Assembly (NCBI RefSeq): GCF_007989105.1
Contig: NZ_BJVK01000009.1
Coordinates: forward strand, 1 to 64,000
Direction: 5' to 3'
Source: Lentilactobacillus kefiri
GTDB lineage: Bacteria > Bacillota > Bacilli > Lactobacillales > Lactobacillaceae
DNA: 64,000 nucleotides
This document shows positions 18,446 to 27,023 of this stretch, piece by piece. The first letter of the stretch is position 1, and each line of letters starts with the position of its first letter. A program made the translations under genes and the position numbers. The notes under the pieces are model-generated. The model saw nothing but the letters and a program-made list of their open reading frames with translations, did no database searches and was not told where the DNA came from.

Positions 18446-19150
18446 CTATCTTTCGACACTTTGAACAACTTCTTCAACTTCACCCGACTTCTTGGCAGTG
18501 CCAAGTCTGTGGTCGAGGTATTGAGAAAGCAGTGACAGTGAGTAACACACGATAAAGTACATGACGGCCAATGCCAGGAACATTGGAATCGTGTAGTTGG
18601 TGTTTTGCCCATAAATGATTTGCGCGTGGTTCATCAAATCAGGCAGCACAATGATTGTGGCCAATGATGTATCCTTAACCAAGGAAATAAATTGACTAAC
18701 AATCGCTGGAATCATGTTCTTAATCGCTTGAGGCAAAATGATGTATCTCAATGCCTGCCAATAAGTCATTCCCGTTGATCGGGCACCTTCCATTTGACCC
18801 ACTGGAATTGAAACAATTCCGGCACGGACAATTTCGGCGACCATCGCCGACTCAAAGACGGCCATCGCAATGACTGACGCCCAAATTGGATCCGGCTTGA
18901 AGCCGATATTTGGCAACCCAAAGTAGGTAAAGAAGATAATCAGAATCAATGGTAAGTTCCGAATAATATCGATCACAAAGCCAACGATCGCTGATAAATA
19001 TTTAATTTGAACATATCTGATAATTCCTAAAATTATCCCGAATATGTAACTCAGAATAATCGAACAAACGGAAACCAGGACAGTAACCCAAGCCCCTTCA
19101 AGAAGGAACCTGATGTTAATCCATGAATAAGCACCTAAGACTGTTAACAT
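18446..19150 (-). CDS. glnP: Amino acid ABC transporter permease (GlnP-type)
   Basis: A polar amino-acid permease of 234 residues of the His/Glu/Gln family. The permease motif EGARSTGMTYWQALRYIILPQA is visible in the second half and contacts the ATPase. Four to five membrane segments are seen. It is the last gene of a four-gene minus-strand operon ordered ATPase, binding protein, permease, permease, the order of Bacillus glnQHMP; the symbol rests on that synteny. Glutamine, glutamate or aspartate are the likely substrates. Confidence 0.88.
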   Translation of the reverse strand: MLTVLGAYSWINIRFLLEGAWVTVLVSVCSIILSYIFGIILGIIRYVQIKYLSAIVGFVIDIIRNLPLILIIFFTYFGLPNIGFKPDPIWASVIAMAVFESAMVAEIVRAGIVSIPVGQMEGARSTGMTYWQALRYIILPQAIKNMIPAIVSQFISLVKDTSLATIIVLPDLMNHAQIIYGQNTNYTIPMFLALAVMYFIVCYSLSLLSQYLDHRLGTAKKSGEVEEVVQSVER

Positions 19151-19165
19151 ATCTCGATTCCTCCT

Positions 19166-19804
19166 TTATGCCAATTTCTTTTCAAGATAACGCATGTAAT
19201 AACTCAACGGCAAAGTCAAAATCAGATATAGAACACCGACACACAAGTAAGTGCTCATACTTTGCAATGAATCAGAAGCAATGACGTTACCTTGATACAT
19301 CAAATCAAATCCGGCAACAAAGGCTAAGACAGACGAGTTCTTAACCAAGTTGATGAACTGGTTGCCCAGTGGTGGAATAACGTATCTAAATGCTTGCGGT
19401 AAGACGATGTAACGCATCGCCTGCCAGAAACTTAATCCATTGGCACGAGCGCCTTCCATTTGTCCGGGATCAACTGATTGAATACCTGAACGAACGGTTT
19501 CGGCGATAAATGCTGAAGAGTATAAAATCAACCCGATTGTCCCTGAAACAAAACCACTGATTTCCACAACGTACATTGGAATAACAACGTAGAAGAACAT
19601 CGTAATAACCAGCAATGGAATGTTTCGGAATACCTCAATATAAACTTTAGCGATAATTCTTAAAAACTTGTTAGGCACAACTTCCAAAATGGCAAATCCT
19701 GAACCAATGATCAGGGCGAAAATCAATGCAATAATACTGCAGAGAAGCGTTTGACCCAAGCCATACAGGAGCGCACCACCATAATTTTGAAAAATACTTA
19801 TCAT
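19166..19804 (-). CDS. glnM: Amino acid ABC transporter permease (GlnM-type)
   Basis: A second permease of 212 residues, related to the downstream one, with the EAA-like loop EGARANGLSFWQAMRYIVLPQA. It overlaps the stop of the binding-protein gene by 4 bp and is followed after 15 nt by the other permease, so the two probably form a heterodimeric pore. Confidence 0.88.
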   Translation of the reverse strand: MISIFQNYGGALLYGLGQTLLCSIIALIFALIIGSGFAILEVVPNKFLRIIAKVYIEVFRNIPLLVITMFFYVVIPMYVVEISGFVSGTIGLILYSSAFIAETVRSGIQSVDPGQMEGARANGLSFWQAMRYIVLPQAFRYVIPPLGNQFINLVKNSSVLAFVAGFDLMYQGNVIASDSLQSMSTYLCVGVLYLILTLPLSYYMRYLEKKLA

Positions 19805-20631
19805 CGTTCTGCCCCCTTAAAGTCAAATCCTTTAACTTTGTGGAACCATTTGTAGAGAAGCTTGTTGTACTGGCCGGATTGTTCAACCTTGGTCAACGCG
19901 TTGTTCATGGCATCCCTAAACTTGCCTTGGCCTTTGTCAACCGCAATTCCATAAGGTTCTTTGGTGAATGTCCCACCAACAACCGAATAACCTGGGTTTT
20001 CAATTGACATACCATAAAGAATACCGTTATCAGTCGTTAACGCTTGACCCTGACCAGACTTCAATGCAGTTAACGCTTGAGAATAATCGGTTAACTGAAG
20101 CACCTTGGCTTTCGGCGCAAACTTCTTAATATTTTGAACTGAGTTGGAACCAACAACTCCAAGAACGACATCGCCATTCTTGTTTAAATCTCTAACGTTT
20201 TTGATTGGACTGCCGTTCTTAACAAGGATCGCTTGTCCGGCATCAAAGTATGAACGAGAAAAGTCAACTTGTTTTGCCCGCTCCGGCGTGATGGTCATGG
20301 TTGCCATGATGGCATCGATATTACCATTTCTCAACAGCGGCATCCGGGTCTGACTGGTAACTTGAATAAAGCGGGCTTTGCCATCCTTACCCAGGATTTG
20401 CTTGGTCATCGCTTTTGCCAGGTCAATTTCAAATCCTTTAATCTTATTGTCTCGTACATCCATCAAACCGAAGAGCTTGGTATCGGCTTTAACACCCCAA
20501 GTAATCGTCTTGGTCTGTTTGTCATCACGCAACACATTTTTCTGGGATGCGGAACTCGAACAGGCGCTTAAAGAGACGACCATTAAGAGCAGGGTTAACA
20601 ATAACCCAATTCTTGATATGATCTTTTTCAT
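19801..20631 (-). CDS. glnH: Amino acid ABC transporter substrate-binding lipoprotein
   Basis: A 276-residue SBP_bac_3 protein. The signal ends in the lipobox VSLSAC (Cys24). Family motifs include GFEIDLAKAM, MPLLRNGNIDAIMATMTITPERA and VDFSRSYFDAGQ, the strand-linker signature of glutamine/glutamate/aspartate binders. It would deliver the amino acid to the two permeases downstream. Specificity within the polar amino acids cannot be settled from sequence. Confidence 0.9.
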   Translation of the reverse strand: MKKIISRIGLLLTLLLMVVSLSACSSSASQKNVLRDDKQTKTITWGVKADTKLFGLMDVRDNKIKGFEIDLAKAMTKQILGKDGKARFIQVTSQTRMPLLRNGNIDAIMATMTITPERAKQVDFSRSYFDAGQAILVKNGSPIKNVRDLNKNGDVVLGVVGSNSVQNIKKFAPKAKVLQLTDYSQALTALKSGQGQALTTDNGILYGMSIENPGYSVVGGTFTKEPYGIAVDKGQGKFRDAMNNALTKVEQSGQYNKLLYKWFHKVKGFDFKGAER

Positions 20632-20657
20632 GACGCAACCTCCAAATAATGAAATTT

Positions 20658-21398
20658 TTAATGTGTAATGATTTTTCCAAGGAATTGTCGTGCACGCTCA
20701 TTGGAGGGTTCACCATCAAAGAATTTTTCACTGGAATCGTCTTCCAAAATTCTGCCGTCATCCATAAAGATAACTCGGTTGGCAACTTCACGGGCAAATC
20801 CCATTTCGTGGGTAACAACCAACATTGTCATATCGGAATCTTGCGCAATTTCTTTCATAACGTTCAAAACATCATCAATCATTTCAGGATCCAACGCACT
20901 GGTTGGCTCATCAAACAATAGGCACTTTGGCTTCATGGCCAATGAACGGGCGATGGCGATACGCTGTTGCTGACCACCTGATAATTGAGCAGGTAATTTA
21001 TTAGCTTGGCTTTGAAGACCAACCTGATCCAACAATTGCATTGCCAACTCTTTATTTTCCTTTTCAGGACGTTTCAAAACAATTCGTGGTGCCAACATAA
21101 TGTTTTCAAGAACTGTCTTATTTGCATACAAATTAAAATGCTGGAACACCATGCCGACGTTCTTACGGATCCGGTTAACATCCGTTTTCTTATTAGCCAA
21201 ATCCTGCCCGTTGACGATTAACTTACCCTTTTGAATGGGTTCAAGTCCATTAACCGTTCGAATCAATGTCGATTTACCAGAACCTGAAGGACCAATTAAA
21301 ACAACCGTTTCACCGGCTTCAATCTTTAAATTGATGTCCTTTAATGCATGGAAATCGCCATAATACTTTTGTACGTCTTGAAATTCGATCATTGCCAT
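20658..21398 (-). CDS. glnQ: Amino acid ABC transporter ATP-binding protein
   Basis: The start at 21398 (MAMIEFQDVQ) sits 8 nt after GGAGG; an upstream in-frame ATG at 21413 overlaps the ribosome site. The 246-residue ATPase has Walker A GPSGSGKS, signature LSGGQQQRIAIARSL, Walker B CLLFDEPTSALDPE and switch VVTHEMGFAREVA, all typical of the GlnQ/HisP group. It is the first gene of the gln operon, with a clear promoter at 21460-21488. Confidence 0.93.
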   Translation of the reverse strand: MAMIEFQDVQKYYGDFHALKDINLKIEAGETVVLIGPSGSGKSTLIRTVNGLEPIQKGKLIVNGQDLANKKTDVNRIRKNVGMVFQHFNLYANKTVLENIMLAPRIVLKRPEKENKELAMQLLDQVGLQSQANKLPAQLSGGQQQRIAIARSLAMKPKCLLFDEPTSALDPEMIDDVLNVMKEIAQDSDMTMLVVTHEMGFAREVANRVIFMDDGRILEDDSSEKFFDGEPSNERARQFLGKIITH

Positions 21399-21459
21399 GT
21401 CATTTTCCTCCAATGCTTTAGGCTAATTATTAAAATTGCCTAAGAATGTTACTACATCC

Positions 21460-21488
21460 ATGATATGTTAAAAATTTTGATAGGTCAA
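21460..21488 (-). promoter_or_regulatory. gln operon promoter
   Basis: On the minus strand -35 TTGACC (21483-21488), a 17-nt spacer and -10 TATCAT (21460-21465). The resulting 5' UTR is only about 55 nt, so no riboswitch or T-box is expected. Confidence 0.75.
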
Positions 21489-21707
21489 AAAAATGTTCCA
21501 AAAAGTTTGGCCTCATGTTACATTTTCTTCCAATCGCCAAGTCAAGCAACCATGCGAACTGTTGCCCCCACGCATCATAAATGTATATTTTTGGGTAATT
21601 ACTTAATTATAATTCACAAACCATGAAAAAGGAAACCCTAAGTTGCATAAAATTTAATTTAATGTTCATTTTGAGTGCGAAAAATGAGAATGTAAATGGC
21701 AAAAAGG

Positions 21708-21855
21708 AAGAGAGTGGGACAAAAGGCGTTTTGATCCCAGAATTTATGTTCTTAAATGGCCGGGATCAGCCGATTGATCCATGTTTTAGCAAAGTAATAT
21801 GCCATTACAAAAAAAGAGGATGAGGCAAAAGCATACACTTTTGTCCCATCCTCTT
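21708..21855. repeat. MITE-like element with 18-bp terminal inverted repeats
   Basis: The ends are AAGAGAGTGGGACAAAAG (21708-21725) and CTTTTGTCCCATCCTCTT (21838-21855), complementary at 16 of 18 positions. Internal stems include GGGACAAAA/TTTTGATCCC (21716-21738) and GATCCC/GGGATC. There is no coding capacity. The right half doubles as a terminator. It looks like a small non-autonomous element or a dispersed palindrome. No flanking target duplication is obvious. Confidence 0.6.
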
Positions 21856-21856
21856 A
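21814..21856 (-). terminator. Terminator of the amidotransferase gene
   Basis: AAGAGGATGAGGCAAAAG pairs with CTTTTGTCCCATCCTCTT with two mismatches; on the minus strand it is followed by seven T residues. Confidence 0.85.
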
Positions 21857-21867
21857 CAATTAAAAAG

Positions 21868-22536
21868 CTATTTTTCTGAAATATAATCAAGAATCTGAAA
21901 CATCACATTCTTATTTTCTGCTGGAACTTGGCGTGCTAAAATCTCATCAGCCGTTTGATGAAGAACCGAGCCTTTAATATACGGGAAATCGTTGACCACC
22001 ATTTCTCGGACATTGTCTTCCTTGGGTTCGAAATGAAACTGTAAGCCGACAACCTGATGATTTAAAACAAAACCCTGGTTAGCCAGATTATCACTGGAAA
22101 ATAAAAGATCAGCGTTTTTTGGCATTTCAAACATATCTTCGTGCCAGTGCAACGCAGTCAGCTGACTCGGCAAACCGGGAATAACTTCGGACTTCCGGTA
22201 CACCGGTGCCCAGCCGACTTCTTTAGCGGGGCCTTTGGACACTGAGCATCCCAGTGTTTTTGCAATTTGCTGGGCCCCAAAGCAGGCACCAAAAATGGGT
22301 GTGCCATTATCAAGCAGTTCCTTAATCAAGTCCCGTTCTTGTTGGATCCACGGTAAATCATCGTTGGGACTCATTGGTCCTCCGAGAACAACTAACATAT
22401 CCGTCTGTTCGACGGTGGGCAAATGTCCAAATTGATATGGATGATAAATATACATTGTGTGGCCCTTTGCGTGAGCCCAATCCTGAATCGAACCGGGTCC
22501 TTCATTTGGGGTGTGCTGCAAAACGTTGATTCTCAT
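21868..22536 (-). CDS. Class I glutamine amidotransferase-like protein
   Basis: A 222-residue GMP-synthase-like GATase1 domain without a synthetase partner. The nucleophile elbow GACFGAQ places Cys85, and the second part of the triad is His168 and Glu170 (LQFHFEPKE). VVLGGPMSPND is the usual oxyanion-region motif. Such stand-alone proteins act on glutamine or gamma-glutamyl compounds; the acceptor is unknown. It follows the membrane protein gene by 16 nt, so they probably share a transcript ending at 21814. Confidence 0.88.
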   Translation of the reverse strand: MRINVLQHTPNEGPGSIQDWAHAKGHTMYIYHPYQFGHLPTVEQTDMLVVLGGPMSPNDDLPWIQQERDLIKELLDNGTPIFGACFGAQQIAKTLGCSVSKGPAKEVGWAPVYRKSEVIPGLPSQLTALHWHEDMFEMPKNADLLFSSDNLANQGFVLNHQVVGLQFHFEPKEDNVREMVVNDFPYIKGSVLHQTADEILARQVPAENKNVMFQILDYISEK

Positions 22537-22552
22537 GATAATTCCCTTTCAC

Positions 22553-23377
22553 TTACATCTTCTTGTAAGCAACCATTGCTCTTAATTTATAATCTTGAGG
22601 GTCCTCGATAACACCGGCACGGCCAATTTGTTTGTACGGGCCGCCAACCAATGTCACGGATGCCAAATACAGCTTAACGTGGGTTAAATCCAGTGAACTG
22701 ACTGATTGAAGTCCAACCCGTCTAATTTCACCGACCGGATAAGTTTCCGCTTGATTTAAGCCACAGTAAACAACCAGCGATGCGCCCTGACGCTTCATTT
22801 CGAAGTATGGAAGTAAGACACCCTTGCCAATTGCATAAACCGGCTTACCGTTAACCTTCAACAATTCAAAGATTTTCCGGTCGCTCATTCCGTTATAGTC
22901 GGCATGAAACAGCTGCTGTTGTTCCATTTGAGCGACAAGCCGGTCAACGTTAGCCTGTTGAGTGGGGCTGACTTCGATTTTTGCCGGCAGCAAATGCTGG
23001 TCGTCAAATAATCCATTAGTAGGAACATTACGTGTTTCAGGGATCACCGTTGTGCCCATTTTTGAATCAACCTGGGTTTCTTGAGAATGCTCCTGAATAT
23101 GCAGTGTCTTGGCCAATTTTGGTGAAATATCAAACCACGGCTGTTTCTTCGTAAAGTAATAGAAGAAGTTGCAAACAGTGAAGTACATCAAAATAATGGC
23201 CACCAGCAATAACAGAATGCCTTTGGTGAACATCTGATTATGCAGGAATCTGAAGCTGACGTAGAACAAATAGATATCGCCAAAGAATCCAAGGACCGTG
23301 TAAATTCGGCTTTTAAGGGTAACGTTAATATTAAAGTACCCCAGGTAGTGGTTAACCATGTCCAAAAAACTAAACAT
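22553..23377 (-). CDS. Conserved lactobacillar membrane protein, function unknown
   Basis: A 274-residue protein with two membrane helices near the N-terminus (about residues 25-45 and 50-75: FLHNQMFTKGILLLLVAIILMYFTVCNFFYYF) and a soluble part of about 190 residues. The soluble part contains GLFDDQHLLPAKIEVSPTQQ and ends in a mixed alpha/beta domain. No enzymatic motif was recognised. Its ATG overlaps the stop of the upstream low-complexity protein by one base (TAATG), so the two are translationally coupled and may work together at the membrane. Confidence 0.8.
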   Translation of the reverse strand: MFSFLDMVNHYLGYFNINVTLKSRIYTVLGFFGDIYLFYVSFRFLHNQMFTKGILLLLVAIILMYFTVCNFFYYFTKKQPWFDISPKLAKTLHIQEHSQETQVDSKMGTTVIPETRNVPTNGLFDDQHLLPAKIEVSPTQQANVDRLVAQMEQQQLFHADYNGMSDRKIFELLKVNGKPVYAIGKGVLLPYFEMKRQGASLVVYCGLNQAETYPVGEIRRVGLQSVSSLDLTHVKLYLASVTLVGGPYKQIGRAGVIEDPQDYKLRAMVAYKKM

Positions 23378-24003
23378 TAGTTACTCCCCTCCCCTGAATT
23401 ACCGGTAACGACATCCGCATCAGCGTTGGCATTCGTGTTGGTATTATTTTTTTGAGTCGTCGTATCATTGGTGCCAGACGTCGTATTACTGCTGTCACTA
23501 TTGGTCTGGGTATTTGAATTGGAATTCGTGTCACCATTAGTATTATTGGTGCCACCACCAGTCGTTGTCCCTTTGTTGGTCGAGGTTCCCTTATTGGTTG
23601 TCCCGCCATTTGTAGTGGACTTGTTTGTATCCGTATTCGTGTTGGTGTTGTCATTGGTATCGTTGTCGGTTGTCTGGTCACTAGATGAATCGGCGTTCTT
23701 TTCACTCTCAGCTTTTTCAGACGAAGCTTTGGCTGCAGATGATTCTTCAGCCGCCTTTTTCTTCTCAGATTCTTCTTTTGCCTTTTCCGCTTTGTCTTTG
23801 GCATCAGAATCTTTATCTTTGTCCTTATTCTTCTTGCCATAAATTGAGTCCGAAATTTTCTTTTGATGGGTCGTTTGAGTGGTCCTAGGGGTTCCTTCAT
23901 TGGTGGACGTCACATTATTGACCACAACGTTGGTAGCGCCAAGTGCCAAAGAAATGGACAGAATTGCAAACGGCGTGATTAATGGTGGAATTCTATTATC
24001 CAT
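23377..24003 (-). CDS. Membrane-anchored low-complexity Ser/Thr/Asn-rich protein
   Basis: A 208-residue protein. A hydrophobic N-terminal segment (PLITPFAILSISLALGA) is an uncleaved anchor or signal. Next come a Lys/Asp/Glu-rich, probably coiled-coil stretch (residues about 48-105) and a Thr/Asn/Gly/Ser tail rich in NTN and TNKGTT repeats. No LPXTG motif is present. The composition suggests an extracytoplasmic stalk that could be glycosylated. The coupled membrane protein downstream is the only partner suggested by context. Confidence 0.75.
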   Translation of the reverse strand: MDNRIPPLITPFAILSISLALGATNVVVNNVTSTNEGTPRTTQTTHQKKISDSIYGKKNKDKDKDSDAKDKAEKAKEESEKKKAAEESSAAKASSEKAESEKNADSSSDQTTDNDTNDNTNTNTDTNKSTTNGGTTNKGTSTNKGTTTGGGTNNTNGDTNSNSNTQTNSDSSNTTSGTNDTTTQKNNTNTNANADADVVTGNSGEGSN

Positions 24004-24077
24004 TCAAAAAACTTCCTTACTAAAATTTTGTAGCCTCAATTATCGCACAATAATCTGAAGGAATTCTAAATAATTCG

Positions 24078-24521
24078 TTAATTATTCATTAAGTTGGCAC
24101 ATTGTGGGCACAGGCCATAGATCTGGAACAGATGACCCGTAACTTTGCAGCCGGCTAACTGGTTGGTGATTTCAGGGCTTAATGGACAGTCCTTAAGCTC
24201 AATCACCTTGCCACAGTTACTGCAGATAAAGTGATGGTGATGCTCGTGTTGAAAATCACACTGGAACTTAACGGAAGCCCGATCGCCCTGGACTTGTCGT
24301 TCAACAATCCCGAGATTGGCAAATTCGGAAATGTTGCGATAAATCGTGTTGTGACTCATTTTGGGAAATGTTTTCCGCATGAAATCATCAATGCTGGTCA
24401 CTTCTACGAATTTATGCGTTGCAGTTCCCACCAGAAATTCAATCATGGCCCGACGTTGTTTTGTGATCTTAAAATTATTTTCTTTTAAAACTTGAGTAGC
24501 TTGTTCAATTGATTCAGGCAT
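24078..24521 (-). CDS. Fur-family metalloregulator (PerR/Zur/Fur type)
   Basis: The start was placed at 24521 (MPESIEQATQV), because AGAGGTGA lies 5-6 nt upstream; a GTG at 24530 overlaps that ribosome site. The 147-residue protein has the Fur winged helix (MSHNTIYRNISEFANLGIVERQ), a His-rich hinge (QHEHHHHFICSNCG) and two CxxC pairs forming the structural zinc site. The regulatory metal cannot be assigned safely. A box AGTAATAATTACT at its own promoter has the core GTAATNATTAC of Bacillus Zur boxes, which favours Zur-like or PerR-like specificity over iron Fur. Confidence 0.88.
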   Translation of the reverse strand: MPESIEQATQVLKENNFKITKQRRAMIEFLVGTATHKFVEVTSIDDFMRKTFPKMSHNTIYRNISEFANLGIVERQVQGDRASVKFQCDFQHEHHHHFICSNCGKVIELKDCPLSPEITNQLAGCKVTGHLFQIYGLCPQCANLMNN

Positions 24522-24538
24522 ACTGGTCACCTCTAATA

Positions 24539-24551
24539 AGTAATAATTACT
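24539..24551. promoter_or_regulatory. Fur/Zur/PerR-type box at the regulator's own promoter
   Basis: AGTAATAATTACT is a perfect 6-1-6 inverted repeat. It lies 18 bp upstream of the start codon of the Fur-family gene, overlapping its leader, so autoregulation is likely. Its inner 11 bases equal the Bacillus Zur core GTAATNATTAC. Confidence 0.6.
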
Positions 24552-24601
24552 GTTTATTGCATACTACCATAATCCCCGTGCGGCAACAACCAAACGGTCG
24601 T

Positions 24602-25159
24602 CTAGTGCTGATACTTTTCGACGATCTCATCAATCCGGCGGCGGGTTTGATTCAAATCATGGTTGATGACTTTATAGGCTTTTTCCTGCAATTCATACGG
24701 CATTTCCAAATCACGATTGTATTCCTTGCTGCTGATCCGTTTGGCAACCATTTCCGCATTGTCGCCACGGCCCTGCATGCGTCGTTGAAGTTCATGAGTA
24801 TCTCCGACCTGTAGAAAAATGATGACAGCCTTATCACCCAACTTTTTCTTATATGTAATCGCTCCTGCCGTGTCCAAGACAATTGTAGCGAACGGTGATT
24901 TTTCCCAGGCATTTTCAAGGCCTTCATAAGACGAGCCATAATAATGGCCGGCGTAGTGGACTGATTCCAAGAAGTGATTGTCAAAAAAAGACTTATCATC
25001 TTCGAAATAATAGTCGACTCCGTCTCGTTCGTTAGCCCGCGGCGGTCTGGTGGTATGGGTAATTACCCGTGCCATTTTATATTTATCATGTAAGTAGTCA
25101 CGTACGGTTGTCTTGCCGCTGCCGGCTGCTCCCGTAATGACAAACACTCGATTTTTCAT
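24602..25159 (-). CDS. Guanylate kinase-like protein
   Basis: A 185-residue P-loop kinase. GAAGSGKT is at residues 10-17 and the GMP-binding signature THTTRPPRANERDGVDYYF follows at about 35-53. The lid region is near RRMQGRGDNAEMVAKR. It is shorter and more divergent than housekeeping Gmk (about 205 residues), so it is probably a second paralogue with an uncertain substrate. It starts 3 nt after the NUDIX stop, in an antiporter-NUDIX-kinase operon. Confidence 0.82.
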   Translation of the reverse strand: MKNRVFVITGAAGSGKTTVRDYLHDKYKMARVITHTTRPPRANERDGVDYYFEDDKSFFDNHFLESVHYAGHYYGSSYEGLENAWEKSPFATIVLDTAGAITYKKKLGDKAVIIFLQVGDTHELQRRMQGRGDNAEMVAKRISSKEYNRDLEMPYELQEKAYKVINHDLNQTRRRIDEIVEKYQH

Positions 25160-25162
25160 CGC

Positions 25163-25591
25163 TTAGTCCTCAATATTTTCTTTATCACGAATGTATTCAT
25201 CGGCACTTTTGAGTAGTTGACGCAAGTTATCGTAGGTCAACTTTTTGTAGGCATCTTCGTAATCAAACCAACCAAAAGAATTGATTTCTTCGTCCTGCTT
25301 GCGCACTTTAACTTCTGGTGCAACCCGGCTGACGTAGAAAGTCACGTCTTTGTGGTGGCCATTCTTCATATCATATTCAACTTTTTGCTTAAAATTCGAG
25401 TCAATTTGAGTTTTTAAGTTGGTTTCTTCCCGAATTTCCCGAACGGCAGTTTGAATCAAATTTTCGTTCGGCTCAACATGACCTTTAGGCAGCCCCCAGA
25501 AGTCTGACGTTGCACTTTGCAATAACAGATACCAAATCTTACCATCTCTAATTTGATAAACAACTGCTCCACTTGCATATTCAGTAACCAT
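25163..25591 (-). CDS. NUDIX hydrolase
   Basis: A 142-residue NUDIX protein. The box runs from Gly37 (GHVEPNENLIQTAVREI, then REETNL); the usual Gly near its end is replaced by Asn58. The short form with FWGLPKGHVE is typical of bis(5'-nucleosyl)-tetraphosphatase (Ap4A) pyrophosphatases. Ribosome site GGGGAG. It is placed 14 nt after the antiporter and directly before a guanylate-kinase-like gene, which suggests a nucleotide-related role. Confidence 0.87.
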   Translation of the reverse strand: MVTEYASGAVVYQIRDGKIWYLLLQSATSDFWGLPKGHVEPNENLIQTAVREIREETNLKTQIDSNFKQKVEYDMKNGHHKDVTFYVSRVAPEVKVRKQDEEINSFGWFDYEDAYKKLTYDNLRQLLKSADEYIRDKENIED

Positions 25592-25605
25592 ATTAACTCT
25601 CCCCT

Positions 25606-26745
25606 TTATACCTTCATCGTTTTCTTAAGTAACAGCGGTGCCACAATCGTTGACAGGACAATGACAATAATAATCTCCGAGTAAAGATTCTTGGCCATCA
25701 GGTTGGCTGACAACCCAATCTGGGCGATGATCAATGCCATTTCACCCCGAGATACCATTCCGGAACCGACGATAAATGCACTGCTCCAATTCATTTTGGT
25801 CATCCAAGCACCAAGCGCACCACCAAATAGCTTCGTGGCAATCGCCAAGAGCGTCATGATAATAATGAAGCCTAAATTTTTAATGACGTTATTAAATTCC
25901 ATGTCCAATCCGATGCTGACAAAGAAGATTGGAATAAAGAACGTGTATCCAACCGAACTGACACTGCTGGAAATTTCAGACTGAAATTTAGTCTGAGAAA
26001 CGGCAACCCCGGCAAAGAATGCACCGACTACCGAGCTTAATCCCAGTGCGTCCGCCGACCAAGCCATTGTTAAACAAAGTGCCAATGACGTGATGGCAAC
26101 CGATCCGTGAACCGGCAAGCGTTCTGCCACCCGTAAAATGACCGGCACTACCCATTTGACCAAGATGATCACAACTAAAAAATAGATCAATTGATAGATG
26201 GTTGCAACTAATAAATTAGAGGAACCTCCGCCACCAACGCCAAATGAGCTGACGAAAATACTCAGCAGGACAACGGCGATAATATCATCAACCACCGCGG
26301 CTCCCAAGATAGTCGCCCCTTCTTTGGTGTTCAGCTTCTTAAATTCCCGAAGAACTTCGACACTAATTGAAACGGATGTTGCGGCAAAAATAACGCCCCA
26401 GAATATTGAACGTTCAAAACCCTGGCCCATTATTTCACCATAGATGTAAAAGGTTGCCATCGGGGAAAGAACCCCGATCGCCGCAACACTGATGGCCGGC
26501 TTGAAATATTTTTTTAACAGATCAAGGTCACTTTCAATTCCGGCAATAAACATTAAAATAATCACGCCGATTTCTGCTCCGGCGTGCATTAATTCCGTAT
26601 TGTGAAGGACCCCGAGAATTCCCGGTCCCAAAATAACTCCGGCAATTAATTGACCAATCACGGCAGGCATCCCCAAACGTTGACTGATCGCAGCCGCTAG
26701 TAATGTTGCAATTAAAATTAACGCAATTTGACCCACAAACGCCAT
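25606..26745 (-). CDS. Cation:proton antiporter (CPA2 family)
   Basis: A 379-residue membrane transporter with about 11-12 hydrophobic segments. Family motifs include RLGMPAVIGQLIAGVILGP near the N-terminus and the core AAVVDDIIAVVLLSIF, whose paired Asp residues are the ion/proton site of NapA/KefB-like exchangers. No C-terminal RCK/TrkA-N domain is present, so it belongs to the NapA-type short forms. Na+/H+ or K+/H+ exchange for pH and salt homeostasis is inferred. Confidence 0.88.
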   Translation of the reverse strand: MAFVGQIALILIATLLAAAISQRLGMPAVIGQLIAGVILGPGILGVLHNTELMHAGAEIGVIILMFIAGIESDLDLLKKYFKPAISVAAIGVLSPMATFYIYGEIMGQGFERSIFWGVIFAATSVSISVEVLREFKKLNTKEGATILGAAVVDDIIAVVLLSIFVSSFGVGGGGSSNLLVATIYQLIYFLVVIILVKWVVPVILRVAERLPVHGSVAITSLALCLTMAWSADALGLSSVVGAFFAGVAVSQTKFQSEISSSVSSVGYTFFIPIFFVSIGLDMEFNNVIKNLGFIIIMTLLAIATKLFGGALGAWMTKMNWSSAFIVGSGMVSRGEMALIIAQIGLSANLMAKNLYSEIIIVIVLSTIVAPLLLKKTMKV

Positions 26746-26963
26746 GTAAAAACCCTTTCTATAATTGAAGAAACTTCCTTAATCGACTTTTATATGTTGC
26801 ACTAATCTTAACATATGAATGAGGCGGGTTCTAATTAGAAAACGATAAATTCAGGGATCCAATTGATTCGTTGTTGAGGAGATAAAAACCAGCTTTTCTT
26901 TTAGTGTCGTTTCTAAGATGGAATATAAAGTTGCAAATAAAATAATCCAAACACACTGTGTGC

Positions 26964-27006
26964 AAAAAAGGTCCTCAAACGATGAACGCTGAGAACCTTT
27001 TGTTTT
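26964..27006 (-). terminator. Terminator of the GPH symporter gene
   Basis: AAAAAGGTCCTC pairs with GAGAACCTTTT around a 14-nt loop; the minus strand has a T6 tail. The rest of 26746-27023 holds no gene I can support. Confidence 0.8.
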
Positions 27007-27023
27007 TTACCTTCTATTTCTGT

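Noticed and set aside
23468-23842. Plus-strand 124-codon hydrophobic frame
   Set aside because: It is the complement of the low-complexity Thr/Asn-rich gene; Asn/Thr codons read backwards give Val/Leu.
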